A stretch of 30,995 nt of DNA from Triparma columacea (Eukaryota > Sar > Bolidophyceae > Parmales > Triparmaceae), in contig BRYA01000406.1 of assembly GCA_030267965.1 (NCBI GenBank), forward strand, positions 7,071 to 38,065, written 5' to 3'. Made by a program: the position numbers and the translations under genes. The notes under the pieces were generated by a model. It saw nothing but the letters and a program-made list of their open reading frames with translations. It ran no database searches and was not told where the DNA came from. Of this stretch, positions 19,054 through 27,727 are shown one piece after another. Numbering within the stretch: position 1 is the first letter of the stretch; every line of letters begins with the position of its first letter.

Positions 19054-19818
19054 ATGACTCGATTCATCATATTTTTTCTCTGCCTCCACATGGGTCTGTC
19101 ATTCGATCCTCGCATCTCTCCTCACTTGTACGGCGGCGAGCCTCCTTCTGTGACTCGTAAGAGGTGGATGGTTGTAATGGACCATGGTTCAAAGAGGGTG
19201 GAGGTGAGATCCACTCTAGGTGTCGAGCAAGCAGCACTCCCCCCCCTCTACCTGCCCTCATCCCCCATCCCCCCCCCAGAGCAATCAACGCCTAAAAGAA
19301 TTGGCAATTAAGGTCGACGAGCGCATCAAGCAGAATCAACTTCCTTCATACCTTGGTTGCTCTCACTGTCACATGGAGCTCGCTGACCCCACTCTGTCCT
19401 CGGTCGTAAAGGAGGTGGTGCAGTCAGAGGGGGTCAAAGACTTTCTCGTGCATCCTCTTTTCATCTCTCCCCTCGGCAAGCATGTGCGGGTGGATATTCC
19501 TGAGATTGTCAGGGAGATTAATGAGGAGGTGAGGATGGTCAACATGGGAAGGACTTAACTTGTGCAAGTCACTAACACAACACAACACACTTCCCTGACT
19601 CAATTTTCTCACCGCAGATGAAGGGGGACGGTGTGAGTGTCGAAATGGGGAAAGTGTTTGGGGACGATTTGGACAAGCTGGTGGATGGGATCGTGAGTGT
19701 TGTCATTGAGGAGGACGACGATGTTGGGGGTTACGAAGGGGGCGATGGACTTGGGGGCTTCCAGGCAATTCTGGATATGATAAAATCTCAAGAAGAGGCA
19801 AGTGGCCAGCAACAGTAG
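19054..19818 (+). CDS. SIRB: Sirohydrochlorin ferrochelatase (SirB/CbiX family), plastid-targeted
   Basis: Three exons: 19054-19203, 19280-19528 and 19618-19818 (both introns phase 0), 199 aa. The N-terminus is a signal peptide (MTRFIIFFLCLHMGLS) followed by FDP: Phe at the cleavage site is the heterokont plastid-import signature. The CbiX domain shows MVVMDHGSKR (His44), SNQRLKELA, a HMELADPTL block and PLGKHVRVDIPEIV (His118), the two metal-handling histidines. The enzyme inserts iron into sirohydrochlorin to make siroheme for nitrite and sulphite reductases. The third exon adds a 66-residue acidic tail (IEEDDDVGG) beyond the usual short CbiX length. It is first gene after the mobile island and converges on GPAA1, with 55 bases between stops. 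Confidence 0.88.
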
Positions 19819-19873
19819 AGAAACAACCAAATCATTTGTCAAACAAAACAATCACGGTTACAAACCTTATCCA

Positions 19874-21568
19874 CTAATAAAAACACATTCCTGCGATGGC
19901 CCAATCGAACCACACCCCTTCCCACATAACAATAGCTGCAGCAACAAATTTTGAAGTCCTCCCTATCAACCCTGACCCCTCCCCTTCTTCTATGTTGACT
20001 GTGTGAGCGATCAGCATGACGAAGCACCTGAAGGGATCCGTGAACATTCGGGCAACGGTGGCCAGTAGCACGGCGTAGCAGCAGATGGTCCTCTTCACGT
20101 TGACCTCGACCCTTCCCCTCCCCCCCCCCCCCCCCCACCCCTTCCCTCCCACCGTGAACAAAAGCAGCAGGAGGGCGGCGATATTTAATGAGGCTTTCAG
20201 CCATACATCACATCCACCCGAAAAATATATCCTTGCCGCCTCACTCCCCGCCGCCATTGCCACTACAGCCGTGTACACTAGCGGGTCAAACCGAATCAAG
20301 TCCCTGCGACGAGAAGAGGGGGAGAAGAGGGGCAAGGGTTAGTGCTGTCGAAGGAGGAGCTGTTGAAGGAGGAGCGCAGCAGTGACACAATATTATAGTT
20401 TCCCCTCGCTCACTTTACTTTCTCTTCCCCCCCCACCCTCCAGGCATTGTAGACAGCTTTGGTCCCCCTCAGAACCTCAGTGGTGGGGCCCAGGAGCCCA
20501 ACAATGACCGTGTAAACCCACTCCCCGTTGCTGACGAAGCAATCCTCTCCGTTCTTCCTCCTAAACGGTGTGTAGATGAAAACGCTGTGATGGAGCCTCT
20601 CTTCCAAAATGGAAAGGTGCTGCGCGACCGAGAGGACGTAGGCACACCCGGATTGGGTGGACGGGACAGACATGTGAAGGTATCCGGCCGTGGAACGGGA
20701 CCGGAAGTTGTTAAGGAGCGACAAGAGGTCGTTGAAGTACCCTGAGTCTAAAATACGATCGTTGGGGGTCAGGATTAGAACGAAACGGTGAACAAAAATG
20801 GTAGCAACGCAGCCACAACCCAAACATTCAGACACAACACAAACTCATGACTTCCCCTACCTCACCTCCAAACGAGACCCTGTTACCTATCTCGTAAGGA
20901 ACTCTCATGCCCCTCGCGGTCTGAGCCGCGGCGCTCATCGCGTCAAGGTTGACTGAGGTCGGGTGGAGGATCACGGACTGGGAAGATGGGGGCAGAGGAG
21001 TTAGGTGGATGTGTGATCGCGATGGAGGGAGGGGAGAAGGATTCAGGTAGATTATGGACGGGAAAAGCGGAAACCTGTGATTGAGTTTTGATGGATTAGG
21101 GTTAGCAACGCAACGACAATGCCAATGCAAGCAACAAAATGTACACACACTCATCACCCCCCTCACTAACCTCTTCGAAGACTCCCGAGGAGAGCGAAGT
21201 GTGGAAGACACACAGGACATGAGAGATCTATCACCATGGTCTGTCTGCGTGATTATTAGAGACGATGTTGAGCTGTCCAAACGAGGAACAAAGGTCTCCG
21301 AAATGAAGTCCTCAGAAGTTGTCTCCAATTCAGAAGGCGACGAGGACTCAGAATACAAAACTTCCAGCCTATCGCTTCCAGTTGCCATCCCAATATTAAT
21401 AGCACTCGAAAGTGAGTTCTCATCAATGTAAAACCCTCTTGGTTTGGACTCCCATGTGGAGATTGATGCCAAGGGAAACAGGAAGACGTGGATGATGGAA
21501 ATCAAGAGTAGCGGATAGAGTGCCAGGTTCCAATATACCCGTTGAACGCCAACACTTTGGGGCGTCAT
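19874..21568 (-). CDS. GPAA1: GPI transamidase subunit GAA1/GPAA1, short form
   Basis: Four exons: 21568-21167, 20977-20866, 20747-20414 and 20303-19874 (phases 0, 1, 2), 425 aa against about 620 in human. An N-terminal TM (LALYPLLLISIIHVFLFPLA) is followed by RGFYIDENSLSSA, matching the TY.SENAL motif of GAA1. Later ILEERLHHSVFIYT aligns with LLERLHQSFFLYL just before the multi-TM region, and exon 4 encodes several TM helices (FVAAAIVMWEGVWFDWAIAG at the end). GAA1 sits in the ER membrane and holds the GPI substrate for transfer to proteins. Most of the luminal peptidase-like domain is missing from this model. A second acceptor (CACAG at about 21075, with a GTTAGT donor) would also keep frame and add roughly 30 residues. 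A G16 run lies inside exon 4 (20120-20136 region). Confidence 0.72.
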
Positions 21569-21633
21569 GGCGGTGAAGTGTTTTCCACAAAAAGGCAAAA
21601 AAGTGGAGGCAGATTAAGGAAGCAGATTAAGGA

Positions 21634-22534
21634 ATGACAACTCAGTGCGTCTTCATATCTGGAGGGAATCGGGGTCTCGGATTCTCATGTATCAAGGCTC
21701 TATTGGCAAGCCCTTCTTTCTCCGGTAAAATAATCATGGGCAGCAGAAAGCTTTCCTCAGGAGAGTCGGCTCGACAATTGTTGGGTGACGAGCGTGTGGA
21801 TGTTGTCGAACTGGATGTTTTATCCAAGAAATCGATATCTTTAGCTGCAAAGACAGTCTCCATGATGGCCCCGAATGGCTTAACGGCTCTTATCAACAAT
21901 GCTGGAGTTTTGGGAGAGGCGGAGGGAGGTGAGGGATAACATGATATATGATGATGATACCATTGAGAGATATCATCGTTCAAAATGCGCAACCCTCACA
22001 AATCAAATCCGCCGCATCGCAGAAGATGTATTTGAAACGAACTTTTCCGCAGTCATTGAAGTTTCGGAAAGCTTCTTGCCGCTGATGAATGAGGGTGCGT
22101 CTTGGATTGTAACCTCCTCCAGCGCAGGGACTAGGTGCATGGCTTCGCTCGAAGTTTCCGACTCATCTTTCCTCCTTTCCCCGAATCTCACCCTGGACGG
22201 GCTCCGAGAGCGTATCAAAGTGCTCCAGAGGGACGAGAAGCTTGACAATTACGCTTTGAGCAAAACCGCCGTCAACTGTTACGCGCAGATCCTCGCCCGT
22301 ACCCACCCTGATAAGTTGGTCAAGGCTGTGTCACCTGGGTTTTGTCTGACGGGAATGTGCGCCAACTACGCAGGGAAAAGGCAGCCGAAAGAGGCTGAAC
22401 TGGGGGCTACGGTTTTCGTCGAGGCGCTCTTCGGAATTGGACAGGGCAAGAGCGGCGTTTTCTTGAAGCAAAACAGCCCCGCAGGGACACCAATTCAGGA
22501 GGCCGTCACAGTCGAAACAAGTTGGTCTACCTGA
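21634..22534 (+). CDS. Short-chain dehydrogenase/reductase (carbonyl-reductase-like)
   Basis: Two exons: 21634-21928 and 22023-22534 (phase 1), 268 aa. The Rossmann NAD(P)-binding motif is SGGNRGLG (9-16), with NNAG at 88-91, catalytic Ser in TSSSAG (about 130-132) and YALSK (Tyr175, Lys179). The substrate loop and PGFCLTGMC after the active site are like CBR1-type monomeric carbonyl reductases. No targeting signal is visible, so it is probably cytosolic. The substrate cannot be predicted. Its ATG is only 65 bases from the GPAA1 ATG, the tightest divergent pair here, and its stop is 33 bases from that of the next gene. Confidence 0.87.
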
Positions 22535-22567
22535 GCTTCAATACTTTTGAAATGAATCACTCTTCGA

Positions 22568-23116
22568 TTATTTGCCACTCCCTTTCCCATTTGCGGCATC
22601 TACTCGCCCTCGTTCCCCCCCCCGCCCCCGCCCCCGCCCTCTGATCTTCTTTCCAACCCACTGCCTTGCCCTTCTGAAATGGTTGAGCCTGTGATGCCCC
22701 TGTGATGACCCAGATACCCCCCCTCCATTCCCATCCGCCACCCCTTCCACACGATGGTGGATTACCCCCCCCCCATAAATCACCCCTCCCCCATTCATAT
22801 AACCGATGAAAGCCATCACACACATTGTAAAGACAATGCCAGTAACAAAACCTTTGAAAGCCCTGTCAACGTAGACACCTACCCGCCCCGTCTTGCTATG
22901 GGACTTTCGCTTAGGGAGACTCTTGGGACTCTTGGGCCGTCCAGACCTCGACCTCGACGTTTTCTTGCGCTTCTCATTTTCATTCGCACTTGTATCGTGT
23001 TGTCTCCCCCCCAAACCATGCTCTAAAGCGTACAACGAGTGCCTACTGGCCGGCGAACTCTTTGTCGGAGTCCTCCCCCGAGACTTCGAGCGCGAGCGCT
23101 TTTTGGGAGTCGGCAT
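22568..23116 (-). CDS. RS/Lys-rich protein with one membrane segment
   Basis: Single exon of 182 aa from the first in-frame ATG. The first 85 residues are strongly basic with RS-type pairs (KKRSRSKSRGRTPTKSS, KTSRSRSGRPKSPKS). A single TM follows (FKGFVTGIVFTMCVMAFIGY, about 108-127), then a Gly-rich, Arg-rich tail (KKIRGRGRGRGG). I do not recognise it. The pattern would fit a small membrane protein with a basic cytosolic or nucleoplasmic arm, such as an inner nuclear membrane protein, but that is a guess. The 153 bases to the phytochelatin synthase ATG form a shared promoter. Confidence 0.55.
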   Translation of the reverse strand: MPTPKKRSRSKSRGRTPTKSSPASRHSLYALEHGLGGRQHDTSANENEKRKKTSRSRSGRPKSPKSLPKRKSHSKTGRVGVYVDRAFKGFVTGIVFTMCVMAFIGYMNGGGVIYGGGVIHHRVEGVADGNGGGVSGSSQGHHRLNHFRRARQWVGKKIRGRGRGRGGERGRVDAANGKGSGK

Positions 23117-23269
23117 GGAGAAAGTAAAAAACCAAAAACTCCCCACAAATAAATTTGAGCAAACCTCAAGTACCCTGTGTTAATACGACAACTACTACTG
23201 CCCTATCGATAACTTGGAAGGAAAATCCCACCTTGCTTCAAAAACTCAGTGCCCTCTCACCCTCCCACG

Positions 23270-24386
23270 ATGTCCAAAGGAAGCCGAAAGTATGAGAAAC
23301 TAGATAGTAATGCGGAGGAAGGGGGTAATGGTCTGGAAATGTCCCAAGTGACGTTCTCCATCGACGATGACGATGATAATGGGTTAACCTCTCAACAAGC
23401 CTCCCAAGGTCCGTTCAATGCACTCCCTTCTTCTCCCCTTCCCCCCCCTATGAAGCACCCCATTCTTACACTTGTGGGCTTCTTCCTCATGGGCGCCCTC
23501 ACTGCCGCCACGATAATATTGCCCGCGTTTCTGTCCCCCCTGAAGAATCCACCATACGTAACGTACAGTAGCGAGGAGTTTTTTGTTAAGTGGCTGCCCC
23601 ATTGGTCTTCACTGCCTGAATACCTTTCTGTGAGCAGGTGAGAGGAGACGACGAGCGAAGCAGAAGAGGGCAGGACCTGAGTGTACCACGCGATAGGACT
23701 AATCTCCCTCGCCCTCCCCACCCAGGCATACCGTGACACAAATAAACCAGGCGAACTGTGGCCTTGCCTCAGTCACGTCCCTGTTGAACTTTATGCTTGC
23801 TAATGAAATCATCTCCGACCTCGACAGCACAATTTTAAATGATAAGTGGTCTCCCTACACTTACACCACCCAGACAACGTGGCGCTCTGACTCCTGCGTT
23901 TCCGATTACATAGAAACAAATGCGTTTGACGGTGTTTACACGCCCCCTTATGGGACCACATTGGATCAGATTTCCCATGTCGTCAAGTGCCTCCTTCCCT
24001 CTGAGCTCAAGGTCTCTACCATCACGATTGGCGAAGGCGAAACTCGCACTTCCTTTTCGAAGCGTGTGGTGAAAGCCTGCGGACCTCGCTGCTACGGCCT
24101 CATCAATTTTCTCCGCACGGCCCTCGATCAGCCTGGTGGAGGGCACTGGTCGCCGATTGTCATCTCAGACTCTGGTGTTCACGTGGTCTCTGATGTTGCC
24201 AAGTACAAGGAATACTCATCTTACTCTATCACCGACGCTGCCCTTTACGATGCAGTGGACAACTTTGACGAATGCGGCGTGTGGGAATACGGAAGTCAGG
24301 ATCCGGCAGTGACTGAAGAATCGGAGTGGAAAGAGCTTATATCGTGTTCTTCGGCAAAACGTGGGTTGATTGTTATCAGTTGGTGA
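23270..24386 (+). CDS. Membrane-anchored phytochelatin synthase (peptidase C83 family)
   Basis: Two exons: 23270-23637 and 23726-24386 (phase 2, AG|G), 342 aa. Residues 1-60 are cytosolic and acidic, and a TM spans about 64-88 (ILTLVGFFLMGALTAATIIL). The PCS catalytic domain follows: Cys134 in NQANCGLASVTSLLNF, His263 in PGGGHWSPI, Asp279 in VVSDVAKYKEYSSY, with LDQISHVVKC in between. The triad is complete. PCS condenses glutathione into phytochelatins that bind cadmium, copper and zinc, or cleaves glutathione conjugates. The C-terminal Cys-rich sensor domain of plant PCS is absent, as in many algal and bacterial forms. The N-terminal anchor would place the catalytic domain in the lumen of the ER, vacuole or outside the cell, unlike the soluble cytosolic plant enzyme. 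Confidence 0.86.
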
Positions 24387-24483
24387 AAAAATCAATGTTT
24401 TGAATGAAAACGCAATTACCTGGTCAGCAACATTGTGTACCTGTGGAAGTGCTCTTTGCTAATATTCGCCCACCCCCCCTCCA

Positions 24484-27288
24484 TCATATAATCATGGTCT
24501 TCCTCCCCCCTGCTCCACCCTCCCCACCCCCCTCCCCCCTTTTATCCTTCTTTCGTTGATACCTCTTCAAAATGTCCTCCAAGCCCTTGCACCTCTCCCT
24601 CTCCTGCTCTACCGCCTGCCTCACCTCCTGCGCCCTGCCCTCCTTCAGGTTGACATCAATCTTCACCCTCTTCTCGATCGCGATCAAGTCCTTGTCGTGC
24701 TCCGAGGCCAGCATGTCCAATTTCCCCTTATGCTGGATATCCATGCGCTCGATCGCGGCCCTTTTCTCCCCGATGAGCTTCCTGAGCCCCGCCTTCTCCC
24801 CCTCGAGCCTCTTCCTCGCCCCTCCCCCAACCTCCTTCACCCTCTCCTCCTCGACAATCACCCTCGCTAACTCTTCCTCCCTGCTCCTGATGGCCTGCTC
24901 GATCTCCGCGTCCATTTTCTCCATGTATTCCCCAAGAGATCGCAGCGTAGCCTCGGCTGAGCGCTTGCTCTCCTGTAAATTCCGGACCAAATCGACATTT
25001 TCTCCCATCCTCTTCCCCCACCTTTCCTTCTTCCCCTTCACAGTCTTCACCACTCCCTCACTCTCCGCTCTCATTCTACCCTTGCGGTTCTCAAGGTGCT
25101 CCTTGTAATCACTCCCCGCCTTAGCCGTCGACGCCTGGATCCTCCTGATTGTAACCTCTATCTCGGCGTCTCTCTCCTGCCTAGCCTTTTCTCTCTCCTC
25201 CTCGACCCTTGCCTCGAGATCCTTCCCTGCCTTGCCCCTGGTCCTGATCTCCCACGCCTCCCTTCGTTCTTCCTCCTCCCTGTCCATCGCCAACAACTGC
25301 CCCTTGAGTTGTCTCTCTACTCCCTCCTTCTCCTCGGCCCACCTGCGACCAGCGAGCGAAGCGTTTGGGTGGTTAGGGCGATAGACATTTATTTTTCGCG
25401 ATGCCTTTTCACTTCTTGCCCATTCTCACCTCCTCCTCATTCCCACGAGCCTCGCTCCCTCCCTTTCTCTCAAGCTCAGCATTTCCTCACCGTGCGAGGT
25501 TGCCATTCTCTTAAGCTCCTCAGTTTGCCACCTACGCTGCGCCTCTGTTTCTACCTCAAGCTGGGGAAGGATTGCGTTAGTGGCCTATGCGTTGTTACAA
25601 CGTTGTCGCTCCGTTCCTCCTCGCTCACCTTCTTCCTGATTTTTTGCAGGTTCCCAGCGTGGCTCTCATGAATATCCTGCAGCCTGTTATTACTCGCGTC
25701 CCTCGTCAGCCGGAGCTTCTCATCGCGCTTCCTCTCCGCTTCCGCCCTGACCTTATCCCTACCCTCTCCCACCATAGTGTCCCATTCAACCATAAAATTC
25801 CTCCTCCACTTCTCCCCCTCCTTCTCTAGCCTTTCGCATTCCCCCTTGTGCTCCTCAATTATTCTCTCCACCTCCGGCTCTAGACCCTTTATCGTGATCT
25901 CCCTTATCTCCTTCGTTTTCCTTTCTAACCACTTCTTTCTTCTGATCACTTCTCCTTCTCCCCAACTTGCGGCAGCCTCGTCAAGTTCCGCCTGCCCCTG
26001 CTTCTCTACTTTCTCCACTGAACTCTCCACCCTTTCTTCGGCCATCTTGATCTTGCCCTGGTAGGACTTTATCTGGGAGGCAAGCTCCCTCTTTCTGTCG
26101 GTCAGTTTGTTGCATTTGTCCATCTTGGAGTCCATTTCTACCTTGCAAACCTGGGCCTGTCTCTGGAATTCCTTCCTATACTTCTCCGCTATGCCCTTTT
26201 GTCTTTCTTCACCGACTCTCACCGACTTGGCCAGCTTCTCCTCGAGGATGGCGGTGGTCTTCTCAGCGTCTTCAATTTCTGTGACAAGCGGTGGGTATGA
26301 GTGTCAGCACTTGTGTTGTTAAGGCGTTCTTCGCTCCTCATCATTTCTCACCTAAGCTCAGCTTCACGACCTTGCCCTGAAAGGACGCCGTGGTCTCCTC
26401 GATCTGGACCGAAGAGCGGAGCGACCACGCCGCGATGCTTTCTTCCGCAGAGGAGATCGTGTCATTGAGAGGCGAGGAAGTCGTATTGAGGCTGCGACAC
26501 GGGGAAAGGCGCGTTAGTGTTCAGTATTGTGCGACCACCTCGCTCCTCGTCTCACCTTTCATTGACGGGCCTCGTTGGGGTGGAATGCTGGGAATAGTTG
26601 GAGGGCGTCAAGGGGGACGCAGGGGCGGGGGCGGCGGCGAAATTTTGGGCCACATGTTTCTTCTTCTTCTTCGTCTTTGTCTTGCTCGCTGCAGATTCAC
26701 GGCTGACGGAAGAGGGGCTGCTTGCCAGGGATGAGGTCGCCTTTTTCTTCTTCTTCAAAGCCGCAGCTGTCCTCTTGGGAGAGCGCGAGGCTGCACCCGA
26801 GTCAGTATTCATACCGCTAGCCCGCCTCGGACTCGCACCACTAGCCCTCCTTGGACTCGTACCGCATACCTTCCCCTTGCTGGTCCCCTTGCTTGTCTTT
26901 CCCATCTTCGTTCCCTTCTTCTTCCTCTTTGGGCTGCGGTGACGAACAAGGCAACGAGCGAAGCAAATTAGCTCAGGTCGAGATGCCAACCCTCACTTTT
27001 CATGCCCCCTTCTCACCTTGCACCGTCCTCACCACTGCCTGTAGTCAGACTACTGCTACTCGTGTTCAAATTTAAACCCGCACCAGAATCACCCCCAGTA
27101 TACAGCCCAAAGTACGTTCCTCTCCTAAAACTCGACTCTGACCTTGATCTGTTGCCTGAAGGCGACCCGACCTGAGGGGGCTTGGGCATGTTCTCTTCAC
27201 TAGATGGAGGAATGGGCATGGAACTGGACGAGCGCAGCGTCGACGAGGGCTCTAATCTCACTGGAGAGCGAGACTTATCTGTCAACAT
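24484..27288 (-). CDS. CEP131: CEP131/AZI1-like centriolar satellite and ciliary protein
   Basis: Six exons: 27288-27017, 26933-26556, 26491-26352, 26278-25629, 25560-25430 and 25342-24484 (phases 2, 2, 1, 0, 2), 809 aa against about 1080 in human. The N-terminal 220 residues are Ser/Pro/Lys-rich and disordered, with SPRRASG repeats. From about residue 265 the protein is an almost continuous coiled coil. The C-terminus matches CEP131: RQERDAEIEVTIRRIQAS (EKEIELVIQRLE in animals), EELARVIVEEER, and the closing KRVKIDVNLKEGRAQEV with LEDILKRYQRKK. CEP131 acts at the basal body and transition zone in flagellum formation. Coiled-coil content makes similarity searches noisy, but the order of the C-terminal blocks favours this call. 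Intron donors are all GTGAG. Confidence 0.75.
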
Positions 27289-27727
27289 CGACAACAAAGG
27301 TTTCCTCTCTCAAGGGAAAATGGATTTTCAAAGTTCCAGGAGAAAGATGAGTTTGGGTTGATAAGAACCTAAGAGAAAGCTTTCGATGCGATGACTTTTT
27401 TAATTTGTGAAGCAACGCACCGCATGGATGCACAATGCCCTGACCACAACGACTTTACTGTGCAACGTACTGAAGCCTGAAGTTTAAAAACAATGGATGT
27501 TAATAGCACCACAAGACGATGACGGTTGCATCTGTGCACCGCGACTGTGCCCGGATAGGGTCGATAACTTCATTAGGCGTCGCTAATTTAGAATCCAAGC
27601 TTGTCTGGGTCTTCTTTGGGGTTTTTTTGTACTTGAGGTGAACAGAAGTCAGGGAGAAATCTGGCACAGAAGGTGAAGAATTCGGAAAGAAGAGACTTTC
27701 ACCATGATTCATAAGTGCAGTTGTTGA
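27289..27727. promoter_or_regulatory. Divergent promoter region between CEP131 and the RING-CH/FHA gene
   Basis: A 439-base gap between divergent ATGs, the longest such gap in the window. A 70-codon minus-strand frame starting with ATG at 27712 has no recognisable domain and no conserved-looking block, so I do not call it a gene. No promoter element can be assigned with confidence. Confidence 0.45.

Noticed and set aside
24556..26322. Several plus-strand open frames of 80-191 codons rich in Leu, Pro and Ser
   Set aside because: They are antisense to the CEP131 coiled coil, where Lys/Glu codons read backwards give Leu/Pro/Ser; no independent support.
27500..27712. 70-codon minus-strand ATG frame between CEP131 and the RING-CH/FHA gene
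   Set aside because: No domain, no clear splice partner to CEP131, and low-complexity composition; length is within chance.
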